Source: Phycisphaerae bacterium (GTDB lineage Bacteria; Chloroflexota; Anaerolineae; 4572-78; J111). From it: a DNA stretch of 64,000 nucleotides. Each line of letters starts with the position of its first letter. Position 1 is the stretch's first letter. The notes beneath the pieces were generated by a model. It was given only the letters and a program-made list of their open reading frames with translations. It had not been told where the DNA came from and did no database searches. Location: positions 62,001 through 126,000 of the forward strand of contig JANQQF010000189.1 in the NCBI GenBank assembly GCA_028285035.1, given 5' to 3'. The position numbers and the translations under genes were made by a program. Of this stretch, positions 53,243-64,000 are shown piece after piece.

Positions 53243-55361
53243 ACTCCAACCATTTGCTTGGCCTGTGGCTCGGTTAGGTGAAGCTCTGGCCGCCTTGGCC
53301 TATCATAGTGGCCTCTCGTCATCGCTCACCAAAACTGAGCCTCAAACAGTTCTGGCTGATCATCTAAAAGAACCACATCTGAGCCGCTGGATCGAAGCCA
53401 ACGCGGCTACTTTGGGCGTTGAGACAGATGGCGTGAGTGTCAGTTACGTTGAGGTGGCAGATGTACTTGGTCGTTTTAGCCCAGCCATCCTTCATTTCAC
53501 TAATCCTGATGGCCCCTTCTTTTTGGCGGTGTTGGCAGGAAACAAGAAGACGATTACGGTACTTGATCCCGACTTAACCTCTCATCGCCTCTCCATCAGA
53601 GACGTTCGTGACCACTTGTGTTATCCGCTGGAGGCACCCCTTAAGATTGAGATTGAGACTTTGTTGGATGACCTGTATCTTTCCAAAGGACGACGCAAAC
53701 GTGCTAAACAAACTATCCTAACTGAGCGGCTGGGCGGGGAACGGCTTGAAATCGGCTGGATGTTACGGCCTCAACCAGGTCATAATTTGAGCTGGCAACT
53801 GCGGCAGGCCAACCTGCCTGGATATGTGGCAGCATTTTTAGGGAGTTACGTTGTTCAGTACACGATTTGGTTGTTGGCCTGGGCGGTTATTGGGCGCAGT
53901 GCTTTGCAGGGACGCCTGGAGATGGGCTGGTTGTTGGCTTGGGGCTTACTACTTTTGAGCGTAATCCCATTTAGATTGATGGCTATGTGGGCCCAAGGTC
54001 AAATAGCCATGAAGGCTGGGGCTATTCTCAAACAGCGACTCATGGCCGGTGCTCTAAAGCTGAACTCCGAAGAAATTCGCCATCAAGGGGCGGGGCAGTT
54101 TCTTGGCAAAGTGATTGAGGCCGAAGCGGTTGAGTCTTTAGCCCTGACCGGTGGATTGTTGGGGCTTGTGGCCAGCCTAGAGCTGATTTTTGCGGCCATT
54201 ATTTTGCTGAGTGGGGCAGGTGGTCTGTTGCATATGGGCTTACTGCTGGTTTGGCTCGGTTTAACGATTTGGCTGGGCTGGCAATACTTTCGGCGGCGAC
54301 AAACTTGGACCTTTACGCGTCTCTCCTTAACCAACGATTTGATTGAGCGAATGGTTGGACACAGGACTCGTTTGGCTCAAGAAAGTCCTCAGCAGTGGCA
54401 CGCTGGGGAAGATCAGTCCTTGGTAACTTATGTGAATCATAGTCACGACTTGGATCGCAGTACGATGCGTTTGATAGCTCTAATTCCACGTGGTTGGCTA
54501 GCGATAGGCTTGCTGGGATTATTACCAGCATTTTTTAGTGGGGGAAGCAGTACAACCAGCTTGGCTATTGGTTTGGGTGGTTTACTGCTGGCGTTTCAAG
54601 CCTTTCACAAGCTGGCGCCCAGCGTACAGCACCTCGCTGGGGCAGCTATTGCTTGGCAGCAGGTCAAAAATCTGTTTGAGGCAGCCGCTCGTACCCAATT
54701 GATTGGCTCTCCTGCCTTTGCTCTAAACGGCCAGAAAACATCGGAAATATCGACTCTAATTGAGGCCCATCGTTTAGCATTTCACTATCGACCCCAAGGT
54801 GATCCTATTCTATATAACTGTCATTTGCAAGTCCGAAATGGCGATCGTCTTTTGCTGGAAGGCCCGTCTGGTGGTGGCAAATCCACCCTGGCAAGCTTAC
54901 TGACCGGACTACATCAGCCAAATTCGGGATTACTTTTGTTGCGGGGCTTAGATCAGCAAACCCTGGGTGCCTCTGGGTGGCGACAACGGGTTGTCGCTGC
55001 CCCACAATTCCACGAGAATCATGTATTGACGGGAACGTTTGCCTTCAATTTGTTGATGGGGCGGCAATGGCCCCCGCGCCAAGAAGACTTGGTTTTGGCT
55101 GAGGCGATCTGTCAAGAGCTGGGGCTAGGTGAGTTGATCGAACGAATGCCCGCTGGTTTGATGCAGATGGTCGGCGAGACTGGCTGGCAACTGTCGCACG
55201 GCGAACGGAGTCGTCTCTTTTTGGCCCGCGCTCTTATCCAAGAAGCCGATTTAACCATCCTTGATGAGAGCTTTGCCGCGCTCGACCCCGAGAATATGGA
55301 GTTGGCGCTGCGTTGTGTGCTGGATCGTGCCAAGACCCTGATGGTCATTGCGCATCCATAA
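53226..55361 (+). CDS. Partner ABC exporter with degenerate peptidase-like N terminus
   Basis: A 711-aa exporter (GTG at 53226 after AGGAGG). Residues ~1-150 resemble a C39-like domain without the catalytic Cys (I-L-H-F-T-N-P-D-G-P-F, V-L-D-P-D-L). The membrane domain spans ~190-480 and the ATPase has G-P-S-G-G-G-K-S-T (~550), L-S-H-G-E-R-S-R and L-T-I-L-D-E-S-F-A-A-L-D with the H-loop A-H-P at the extreme C terminus. Walker B has Asp-Glu-Ser in place of the usual Asp-Glu-Pro. It matches the second transporter of NHLM-type bacteriocin export pairs. Its terminator follows. Confidence 0.9.
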   Translation: MTQLDKLQPFAWPVARLGEALAALAYHSGLSSSLTKTEPQTVLADHLKEPHLSRWIEANAATLGVETDGVSVSYVEVADVLGRFSPAILHFTNPDGPFFLAVLAGNKKTITVLDPDLTSHRLSIRDVRDHLCYPLEAPLKIEIETLLDDLYLSKGRRKRAKQTILTERLGGERLEIGWMLRPQPGHNLSWQLRQANLPGYVAAFLGSYVVQYTIWLLAWAVIGRSALQGRLEMGWLLAWGLLLLSVIPFRLMAMWAQGQIAMKAGAILKQRLMAGALKLNSEEIRHQGAGQFLGKVIEAEAVESLALTGGLLGLVASLELIFAAIILLSGAGGLLHMGLLLVWLGLTIWLGWQYFRRRQTWTFTRLSLTNDLIERMVGHRTRLAQESPQQWHAGEDQSLVTYVNHSHDLDRSTMRLIALIPRGWLAIGLLGLLPAFFSGGSSTTSLAIGLGGLLLAFQAFHKLAPSVQHLAGAAIAWQQVKNLFEAAARTQLIGSPAFALNGQKTSEISTLIEAHRLAFHYRPQGDPILYNCHLQVRNGDRLLLEGPSGGGKSTLASLLTGLHQPNSGLLLLRGLDQQTLGASGWRQRVVAAPQFHENHVLTGTFAFNLLMGRQWPPRQEDLVLAEAICQELGLGELIERMPAGLMQMVGETGWQLSHGERSRLFLARALIQEADLTILDESFAALDPENMELALRCVLDRAKTLMVIAHP

Positions 55362-55397
55362 CAGTCGTAGGGCGTTACGTACACTTGCAACTTATGC

Positions 55398-55450
55398 AAT
55401 TGGGCGTGAGTGAGGCTACATCTACCGCATCGCTCAACGCCCAATTTTTA
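55398..55450. terminator. Terminator after the exporter operon
   Basis: AATTGGGCG (from 55398) and CGCCCAATT (to 55446), extended by TGAG/CTCA, enclose a ~20-nt loop and are followed by TTTTTA. It also separates the convergent mannosidase gene. Confidence 0.75.
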
Positions 55451-55468
55451 AGTATTTCGTCCTAACGT

Positions 55469-58174
55469 TTACAAAGCATCAACGACATAATCATAGATAC
55501 GTCGTTTGATGCGCATCTGGTTTAATTCAAGTCCCAATTTGGCGACTTCATCATCCAGTTGATAGAGGGCGGCGTAGCTTAATTTTCCTTGTCGAGCTAG
55601 CTTTTCTTCGTTCAAATACGCCGATAATCGAGCCTCGTACAACTCCCGTTTGACAATGTAATATTTGTGTTGCAGACGATGCTGTTCAGCCTCAGTCGCC
55701 TGTTCCAAGGCTTGGGCAATGTCTTCCAACCGGCGTTCGAGATCAGCGATTTCTTCTTTTAGGCGAGCAATGATCTTAGCATCGGGCAGCCCTTGATTTT
55801 CTCCCACGCGCCACGTTGGGCCAGCCATCAAGTCGATCACTGGGATGACCTGCGCTTCGGTTTTGAGCGGTTGAGCATTCAGTGCGATGGTGACAATCTG
55901 TTTGGCGGAAACATCACTGGTGACATCGCCAGCCCGACCATCGATGTCTGTCTGCTGATACGTTTGAGAGAGCGCCTGGGACTTTGTGGTTGGGTTGAAA
56001 AAGCGGGCCAGCACCTGATCGTGGTCAAGGTGCAAACTGCTCAAGGGTAAATTCTCCTGCAAAAATTGCCAATCGGTTCGCGTTCCATCACCTTGTGTTT
56101 GTACGATTAACGGCGGATTCTGAAAGCCTGCATTGATTTGATGAAAGGCCAGATCATCAACCTGAATAGAGCCAATCATCATGGCCAACTCGTGGGTGAC
56201 TTGGCGTTCACAACGGGCATCGGGTACATAAAAAAATGGCCCAGCGTCACCAACCCGATAATTCAAATTCGGCTGGGTGAGTTGCTGGACCGATCGGCGT
56301 AAGGTTATGCTAATTGCTCCGGTCTCATCAGCCTGATACGAATGTAGCCCTTTGGCGAACAAGGTAGCTGTGGTGTCGTCATTGGAGATGGCGACAAAAT
56401 CATGGAAGGGAAAGGTCTTCACAATGTCGATTTCTCGCTGTCCCAACAAGATTGAACGTAAGGTGTTGTCCTCAATCTGCCGAGGCCACAAATCCGTGTC
56501 AGCCATTGGACGGTTTACGACATCAAACGGCATGCCAGCCGAGACCTGCCCAATACAACCTGTTTCAAATATCAGATCAACCCGAAAATCAGTACCACGA
56601 GAGTCGAGGTCAATCTGCCAGCGAATCAAGGGGCTTTGGTCGAATGTTAAGCGAACCGTGGCTGATACTTCACTATCATCACGGACCAACTTGCATGCAT
56701 ATTCAACAATACTCTGCTGTTTGTGATGTTGTGTCACCAATAAGGGGCCGCTCGGGCGACAAATTTCACGACCTGTTCCCAACTCATCGGAGTATGTATC
56801 ACCTTGCTCATCACTTACCACCAGATGCCCTAGTGTTGCCGCACCAACCTGGACCGTACCCGCTTGGCTAACCGTGGCGTTGTAATGGTCATTTTGCCAA
56901 GCAAAGGTATCGACCGTTTGACGTAGAGTCTCAACATCTTCCTGAGCCGTGATTGACCAGACGCCGATGCCATTGGTTTGTACCTGATAGAGCTGATCCC
57001 CAACCTTTTGCCAGCCTTGATAGGTAAAAGGATTGGTGCTAACTGCATACGTGCCAGCCGTAAAATCTTGCAGGATATGGCTCAATGATGTCTGAATATC
57101 CTGCTGGGCACCATCAAAAATTTGCCGATAGCTAAACTCCATTTTTTCATGCACCTGATCGATACTCACCCCACAGATGCAGTCATGAACGGTGTTTTGC
57201 AACAACATTCGCCCCCACGTTTCATACTGATCCGCCTGATAGGCCCGGCCTTTTAAGTGAGCCAAGACAGCCAAAGGTTCAGTCACCTGATAGAGCAAAT
57301 GCTCGCAGTCGCGATTCATCACTTTAAGATAGGTTCGGGCGGAGAATGTGCCTGGAAATGTAGCACCGTACTTGCCCGAATTGAGTTCGCCCGCAATTAA
57401 AGGTAAATCCTGCAATTTTTGGCTTACGATTTCGGAAAACTCAGCTGGGTTCACTTCATTGAGGTGGATGTCTGGGGGCAAGTTATCCAGACTTTTGTAA
57501 AATTGTATTGGATCTTCGGGGGCCTGTTCGAGATCGTATCCATCAAAGAGGGGGATATCTGGAGTTGGGTAAAATGGTTGCAATTTGGTCGCTTCCGACT
57601 GCAAACGAGCCACAGCCACCTCGGGTACATGAGTGACCCCGTATAAATTGCGGTATCCCCCAAACAAGTCAATGGTGAAAAGCGTGGTCCCATCAGGGGC
57701 CTGCCATTGAAAATAAGGCTCAAGCTGAGGCACCCCGCGCCAGACGTACACCGAATTTAGCCCAAATAGATGATGCAACTGGGGGGCTTGCGAGACATGT
57801 CCAAATGTATCGACCAGCCAGCCTGTCGAATTTTCACAGCCATACCGCTGCATGTCCTGCTGACCATACCGTAGATTTCTGATCAATGTTTCGCCCCCCG
57901 TTATTTGCCAATCTGGCTGGCAGTAGTAGGGGCCAATAATCAGATGACCAGCAGCAATCAATTGCCTGACTTTGGCTTCATACTCTGGGGCAAGTTGCAA
58001 CAAATCCTCGATAGCCAAGGTTTGACCATCAAATAAGTATTTGAAGTTATCATTGTTGGCGGCCAATTGCTCGATTTTGTCAATCAAGCCGGGAATCCAT
58101 TGACTGGTATAGATCGAGGTTAAAAACCATTCACGATCCCAATGCGTATGGTTGATGATATGAGTCGTTGTCAT
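55469..58174 (-). CDS. Alpha-mannosidase, glycoside hydrolase family 38
   Basis: A 901-aa retaining alpha-mannosidase. The N-terminal motif H-T-H-W-D-R-E-W (metal-binding His and Asp) and W-L-V-D-T-F-G-H-V-S-Q (nucleophile Asp, ~113) are diagnostic for GH38. Middle and C-terminal beta domains follow, with a coiled-coil-like segment near the C terminus (E-E-I-A-D-L-E-R-R-L-E-D). No signal peptide, so it acts in the cytoplasm, on mannosides brought in by the ABC transporter encoded upstream. Separated from the ATPase gene by a terminator. Confidence 0.93.
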   Translation of the reverse strand: MTTTHIINHTHWDREWFLTSIYTSQWIPGLIDKIEQLAANNDNFKYLFDGQTLAIEDLLQLAPEYEAKVRQLIAAGHLIIGPYYCQPDWQITGGETLIRNLRYGQQDMQRYGCENSTGWLVDTFGHVSQAPQLHHLFGLNSVYVWRGVPQLEPYFQWQAPDGTTLFTIDLFGGYRNLYGVTHVPEVAVARLQSEATKLQPFYPTPDIPLFDGYDLEQAPEDPIQFYKSLDNLPPDIHLNEVNPAEFSEIVSQKLQDLPLIAGELNSGKYGATFPGTFSARTYLKVMNRDCEHLLYQVTEPLAVLAHLKGRAYQADQYETWGRMLLQNTVHDCICGVSIDQVHEKMEFSYRQIFDGAQQDIQTSLSHILQDFTAGTYAVSTNPFTYQGWQKVGDQLYQVQTNGIGVWSITAQEDVETLRQTVDTFAWQNDHYNATVSQAGTVQVGAATLGHLVVSDEQGDTYSDELGTGREICRPSGPLLVTQHHKQQSIVEYACKLVRDDSEVSATVRLTFDQSPLIRWQIDLDSRGTDFRVDLIFETGCIGQVSAGMPFDVVNRPMADTDLWPRQIEDNTLRSILLGQREIDIVKTFPFHDFVAISNDDTTATLFAKGLHSYQADETGAISITLRRSVQQLTQPNLNYRVGDAGPFFYVPDARCERQVTHELAMMIGSIQVDDLAFHQINAGFQNPPLIVQTQGDGTRTDWQFLQENLPLSSLHLDHDQVLARFFNPTTKSQALSQTYQQTDIDGRAGDVTSDVSAKQIVTIALNAQPLKTEAQVIPVIDLMAGPTWRVGENQGLPDAKIIARLKEEIADLERRLEDIAQALEQATEAEQHRLQHKYYIVKRELYEARLSAYLNEEKLARQGKLSYAALYQLDDEVAKLGLELNQMRIKRRIYDYVVDAL

Positions 58175-58241
58175 AGATTAAAAATTTCCTGGTTGAATTT
58201 AGGCTTGAACGGTCATTTCTAATGATGTGAAACAGAAGATG

Positions 58242-58287
58242 AAATCCACCCAGACCTTTAGTGGCAACAAAATCTGGGTGGATTTTT
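58242..58287. terminator. Hairpin between the sugar-ABC ATPase and mannosidase genes
   Basis: AAATCCACCCAGA (58242-58254) and TCTGGGTGGATTT (58273-58285), 13 bp perfect, with an A tract on the left and T tract on the right of the plus strand; on the minus strand it follows the ATPase stop. Confidence 0.75.
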
Positions 58288-58361
58288 ACGCGTTGGGCGT
58301 CGCTGAAACACCCGTGTTTCTCGAAACGACCTGCCGTAATTTTATGTTTGTCCCTAAAACT

Positions 58362-59456
58362 CTATGCGGGATAAAGAACTTGTCCATTCTTACGGTCGAT
58401 CCAGCGGATTTTGTCCGTTGGGAAGCGCAACCAAACATCGCTATCTGGGGCAATGTTGAAGGTGGGATGGGTCGAGACCTTGACCGTATCCTCCCCAATT
58501 TTGACTGTCAACAAATTCTGTGACCCCAATGGCTCTACGACAAGTACCTGAACCTGCATAGCATCATCAGCGGGTGCCTCAAGTGTCTCCATATTTTCGG
58601 CTCGAATACCAAGCGTAACATCAGAGCCATCATAAGAGCGCAAGATGGGCTTCATCACCTCGTGGGGAGATATCTTAAACTCGCCCACCGCCACACTAAC
58701 ATCCCCATTGTCTCTTTGCACTTGCCCATGAATAAAGTTCATTGGGGGATTACCAATGAAGCCACCCACAAATTGGTTTGAGGGTAAATCATACACAGTT
58801 GTTGGGTGGTCAACCTGCTGTAGGACCCCATCCTTCATCACGGCAATTCGATCACCCATACTCAGGGCTTCGATTTGGTCGTGGGTCACATAAATTGTGG
58901 TTGCATTGATCTCAGCTAACAGCCGTTTAAGTTCAGCCCGCATCTCTAGGCGAAGCAGGGCATCCAGGTTACTGAGCGGCTCATCCATCAACAGGACCTC
59001 CGAGTCAAGGGCGATGGCTCGGGCCACGGCCACCCGTTGGCGTTGCCCCCCGCTCATTTTATTCGGATAGCGATCTAATAGGTTTTCGATATGGAGTAGC
59101 TCCGCTGCCTGCTTGACCCGTCGTTCAATCGTAGCCTTATCCTCTTTGTTCATGCGCAGACCAAAGGCGATATTGTCATAAACCTTCATATGAGGAAAGA
59201 TGGCGTAACTTTGGAATACCATCGATATTTTACGTTCGCGTGGGGGGAGATAGGTGACATCACGCCCACCAATGCTGATCCGCCCCCCGTCAGCCATTCC
59301 CAGGCCAGCGACCGCTCGGAGTAGGGTTGTTTTACCACAGCCACTCGGGCCAAGTAACACGACAAACTCTTGGTCTTCAATGGTCAAAGATGCATCTTTG
59401 ACCGCGACAAAGTCGCCAAACTTTTTTACAACATTTTCAATCTTGATCTCAGCCAT
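58362..59456 (-). CDS. Sugar ABC transporter ATP-binding protein (MalK/UgpC type)
   Basis: A 364-aa ATPase with Walker A G-P-S-G-C-G-K-T-T (~36-44), signature M-S-G-G-Q-R-Q-R-V-A, Walker B V-L-L-M-D-E-P-L-S-N-L-D, H-loop Y-V-T-H-D-Q and a C-terminal OB/TOBE regulatory region. It energises uptake by the two permeases immediately upstream. AGGAGAG lies before the ATG. Confidence 0.94.
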   Translation of the reverse strand: MAEIKIENVVKKFGDFVAVKDASLTIEDQEFVVLLGPSGCGKTTLLRAVAGLGMADGGRISIGGRDVTYLPPRERKISMVFQSYAIFPHMKVYDNIAFGLRMNKEDKATIERRVKQAAELLHIENLLDRYPNKMSGGQRQRVAVARAIALDSEVLLMDEPLSNLDALLRLEMRAELKRLLAEINATTIYVTHDQIEALSMGDRIAVMKDGVLQQVDHPTTVYDLPSNQFVGGFIGNPPMNFIHGQVQRDNGDVSVAVGEFKISPHEVMKPILRSYDGSDVTLGIRAENMETLEAPADDAMQVQVLVVEPLGSQNLLTVKIGEDTVKVSTHPTFNIAPDSDVWLRFPTDKIRWIDRKNGQVLYPA

Positions 59457-59514
59457 AATTCTCTCCTTACTTAGAAATTCGGCTCCACTTTATTTTGAGA
59501 TTTGGCCCCATAAC

Positions 59515-60402
59515 TCATTTTGAGATTTGGCCCCACATATTGAACAAGTAGTTACGGATGAAGAACATAAAGATCAGGGATGGGATCAGCATGAAGAAGC
59601 CTCCGGCAAATTGATAGGCCTCTGACGAGTTCGCCAAGGTAAATAGCACTTGAGCCGGAAGTGTTCGATTTTGGACCGTTAAGATACTCGCGGCAAAAAC
59701 CTCATTCCAGGACAAGACAAATGTGAAGATTGCCGAAGCTGCGACACCGGGCAACACCAATGGTACAACCACGTGGCGAAACGCCTGGACAGGCGTGCAG
59801 CCAAAGACCTGAGCCGCCTCTTCTAACTCGTAGGGCACACTGGCAAAGACGCTACCAATAACCAGAATTGTGGTGGGTAGGGCTAACGCAGTATGCATTA
59901 AGCCTAAACTGTAGACGTTGTCGAAGATGCCAAGCTGAATAAATACGACCGCCAGCGGGACCGCCAAAACCACAATGGGGAAGGCTCGAACCGCCAAAAT
60001 CGACAGACGGTAGAAATCACGGCCAGGGAAAATGAAGCGGGAGATGGCGTAGCCTGCCGGCGCAGCAATCACAGTGGAGACGACAAGGGTGATGATGGCC
60101 ACAATGACACTGTTAATCAAGCCAGGTACGATCCCTGCTGATCCCAAGAAAAAGGTCATTGTGTCAAGCGAGAACGGAATAAACGGCAACACGCCTTTAG
60201 GATAACTCCGGACCGCTTCCTGGGTGGTAAAGGCCATCGAACCAATAAAGTAGATGGGTAACAGAATCCAGAGCGCAAGGAGAATAGCGATGACATAGGT
60301 TGCGGTTCGATTTAGCTTTTGCCGCCGTAACATCCGACGATGAACCTCTTGAACCTCCTCCGAGGCTTGTACTCGAACCATTTCGTTTTGTGTCGTTGTC
60401 AT
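59515..60402 (-). CDS. Sugar ABC transporter permease (MalG type)
   Basis: A 295-aa permease with six hydrophobic helices and the coupling-loop motif E-E-A-A-Q-V-F-G-C-T-P-V-Q-A-F (EAA motif). It overlaps the MalF-like gene by 4 nt (ATGA), so expression is coupled. With it, it forms the membrane channel. Confidence 0.93.
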   Translation of the reverse strand: MTTTQNEMVRVQASEEVQEVHRRMLRRQKLNRTATYVIAILLALWILLPIYFIGSMAFTTQEAVRSYPKGVLPFIPFSLDTMTFFLGSAGIVPGLINSVIVAIITLVVSTVIAAPAGYAISRFIFPGRDFYRLSILAVRAFPIVVLAVPLAVVFIQLGIFDNVYSLGLMHTALALPTTILVIGSVFASVPYELEEAAQVFGCTPVQAFRHVVVPLVLPGVAASAIFTFVLSWNEVFAASILTVQNRTLPAQVLFTLANSSEAYQFAGGFFMLIPSLIFMFFIRNYLFNMWGQISK

Positions 60403-61793
60403 GATGTCATTTCCTCCTGTGTTCGAATCGTTCGTAGATAAATGACGGCGCTAAACAGCGAGAGTATCAAGATAAACCCGGCATAAGCTGCCGCTACATT
60501 ATTATTTCTGAATTCGCTATATTGCCTGAACGTTTCATTCGCCAGCACCGTGACAATGTCTCCCCCACTAAGGGCAATAACCACTGCGAAGACTTGTAGG
60601 GCTAAGATCGTTCTCAGGATCAAGGCCACTTGTAAGCTGGGACGGAGCAGCGGTAGAATGACGTGCCAAATACGTTGCCATAAGCTAGCGCCAAATATCT
60701 CAGCCGCTTCTAATACCTCGCTCGGGATAGCTTGTAGACCAGAAACGACGATGATCATCACAATTGACGTGGCCCGCCAGACTTCAGCCAGCCAAATCGC
60801 AATGATAATCCAGTAGCGTGTGTCTGCCGTCAAGAAGGCGGTTGGCGCGTCAATCAAGCCCATCCCTTGCAGCATACTGTTCAAGAAGCCATTCTGGGTA
60901 AAGATGGCAAACCAGACGATCCCGACGGCTAGCTCAGATACCCCAAGCGGGATGGCAAAAATGTAAAGGAAAAATGTGTTCCCTTTTAAGCGGGCCTGGA
61001 TAATCAAGGCCATCACAATCGCTAGGAAGAATTGAACGGGAATAATCAACACCATCAGCAAAAGGGTGGTTGTAAAGGCGGGCATAAAGAAGCGGTCATT
61101 AAACATCTTCTGGATAAATTCCATCGTCAGCTCGCCCACCGTCCCGCGATCAACCCGACCTCGGGTTTCGTCACTGAATACCTGGATAAAGCGTGATGGA
61201 GCCCAACCTTCAACGATTTCACCATCAACATCGCCTCGGATTTGATACCATACCTCCAAGACAGCTTGGTCGGTGATATTTACGCGAGTACGAGCCTCAA
61301 CTTGGGCAACCACTTCGCTGTTTTCATTGGGCTCGATAAAGATGCTGGTCAACGGATCAGCCCCGCTGCCCAACTTACGCCGCACCGTTCCAGCCAGCGG
61401 TGTCCCATCATCGGCTTCTTCGCGTACCCGGATACGGGTTTCAGGTGCCCAGCCCTGGAAGGCTTGACCCCCCTCATCCTCGCCATCGAGTTGGAACCAG
61501 ATTTCGGTCAGAAGGTTATTTTGATCGGTATCTTCTGTGGACAATTGATTGCCCTGTTGGCCTAGAAGATCAATTTGTGTCCCCTGAGGGATTTCGCCCG
61601 CAACAGCACTGTCTTGGCGTGCCTCAGAGAGAACCGGTAATTTGGCCTCGTCATCCCACACTGCTAAACGTAGGGCTTGAGTCATCGGCCAGGCAAAGAA
61701 TAACAAAAGATAAAGAAATGAAGGCAGAATCAGCCAGTAGGGCGTCCAATTTCGCTTTTTTGGCTTTGATGTTGTTTGAGTTTGACCACTCAT
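60399..61793 (-). CDS. Sugar ABC transporter permease (MalF type) with SH3-like insert
   Basis: A 464-aa permease, about 150 residues longer than usual. After the first membrane helix (~20-45) comes a soluble insert of about 170 residues on the outer face, with two SH3b-like repeats (E-I-P-Q-G-T-Q-I-D-L-L-G, and E-V-V-A-Q-V-E-A-R-T-R-V-N-I, each followed by W-F-Q-L or W-Y-Q-I, then G-W-A-P). The remaining five or more helices and the EAA motif (E-A-A-E-I-F-G-A-S-L-W) are normal. The insert may bind glycans or the binding protein; its role is unknown. Confidence 0.9.
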   Translation of the reverse strand: MSGQTQTTSKPKKRNWTPYWLILPSFLYLLLFFAWPMTQALRLAVWDDEAKLPVLSEARQDSAVAGEIPQGTQIDLLGQQGNQLSTEDTDQNNLLTEIWFQLDGEDEGGQAFQGWAPETRIRVREEADDGTPLAGTVRRKLGSGADPLTSIFIEPNENSEVVAQVEARTRVNITDQAVLEVWYQIRGDVDGEIVEGWAPSRFIQVFSDETRGRVDRGTVGELTMEFIQKMFNDRFFMPAFTTTLLLMVLIIPVQFFLAIVMALIIQARLKGNTFFLYIFAIPLGVSELAVGIVWFAIFTQNGFLNSMLQGMGLIDAPTAFLTADTRYWIIIAIWLAEVWRATSIVMIIVVSGLQAIPSEVLEAAEIFGASLWQRIWHVILPLLRPSLQVALILRTILALQVFAVVIALSGGDIVTVLANETFRQYSEFRNNNVAAAYAGFILILSLFSAVIYLRTIRTQEEMTS

Positions 61794-61910
61794 AGCTCTC
61801 TCCTATGTGTGACTCAATCGCAAGTTAAATGTAGAGATATTACTTTAACTCACGAAAATTGCATATAGTTTCTGAAAAGCCACTCGAAAAAACAGGCTTA
61901 ACTTTCTCTT

Positions 61911-61953
61911 TGCCGAAGCTATGAGCTATGTTAATCGCCTCATAGCTTCGGCA
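61911..61953 (-). terminator. Long hairpin between binding-protein and permease genes
   Basis: Perfect 15-bp arms TGCCGAAGCTATGAG (61911-61925) and CTCATAGCTTCGGCA (61939-61953). No U tract on the minus strand; such hairpins often stabilise the abundant binding-protein mRNA and reduce permease expression. Confidence 0.75.
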
Positions 61954-62040
61954 TTTCATTAAATCTAAACGAATTTATTTTATTTTAGGTAGATGAGTAC
62001 ATCAATCGATGAACTCATCTACTGAAACAACAACTATAAT

Positions 62041-64000
<1,960 letters not shown>

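Noticed and set aside
58227..58523. Plus-strand frame at the end of the sugar-ABC ATPase gene
   Set aside because: Mostly antisense to the ATPase gene and includes its terminator hairpin.

Overview
The window looks like a chromosome segment of a Chloroflexota bacterium (Anaerolineae-like), judged from gene content only: very large SARP- and LuxR-type regulators with NB-ARC and TPR parts, NACHT and TPR proteins, a family-38 mannosidase beside a MalFGK-type sugar transporter, RAYT-associated repeats and CIRCE-controlled groESL. TGA is used as an ordinary stop in several genes (for example the VapC-like toxin, the TVP38 protein and the NACHT protein), so the code is standard.

Layout. 1-3.3 kb: end of an envelope-polysaccharide locus (O-antigen-ligase-like TPR protein, nucleotide-sugar dehydrogenase). 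3.3-4.6 kb: two cyclophilins. 4.6-8.5 kb: methyl-folate genes on the minus strand (MTHFR, its zinc-binding partner, and a fused homocysteine methyltransferase/MTHFR). 8.6-26 kb: assorted housekeeping and accessory genes (lipoprotein glycosidase, Phd/VapC toxin-antitoxin, ornithine aminotransferase, TVP38, MBL hydrolase, RsmD plus a beta-propeller protein, BLUF photosensor, response regulator, NACHT protein, membrane-fused subtilase, permease). 26.2-28.5 kb: groES-groEL with two CIRCE operators. 28.5-30.6 kb: small genes and a RAYT transposase flanked by its ~230-bp repeats.

30.6-55.4 kb is the remarkable part: what looks like a RiPP-type (ribosomally made, modified, exported peptide) locus. 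Three genes encode repeat peptides built on the unit K-T-x-V-K-A-G-x4-(N/Q)-H-N-E-T-L. A fourth gene has three of these units fused to the N terminus of an ArsM-like methyltransferase that ends in a TusA-like domain. Two 66-aa paralogous leader-like peptides precede a cobalamin/radical-SAM enzyme of the RiPP C-methyltransferase type. A DsrE-like protein, an alpha/beta hydrolase, a globin, an AhpD-like pair, a TPR protein, a small HlyD-like protein, a C39-peptidase ABC transporter and a partner ABC transporter follow. Regulators are two paralogous SARPs, each divergent from a repeat-peptide gene, and a LuxR-type ATPase.

Two genes in this locus are interrupted by one in-frame TGA exactly where the family has a conserved Cys (the methyltransferase W-T-G-U-I-A-G motif and the AhpD C-x-x-U motif). 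In each case a perfect 6-bp hairpin with a G at the start of a 4-5 nt loop follows the TGA, as expected for bacterial SECIS elements. I read them as selenoproteins. Five promoters in the locus share an identical 44-bp layout (three GTCAC-like direct repeats at +0, +12 and +23, and a -10 hexamer at +38), the geometry of SARP operators, so the selenoprotein, globin and peptide genes form one regulon.

55.4-64 kb: a minus-strand sugar-uptake operon: a solute-binding protein with a 1251-bp in-frame tandem duplication (running off the window), MalF-like permease with an SH3-like periplasmic insert, MalG-like permease, MalK-like ATPase, then alpha-mannosidase.
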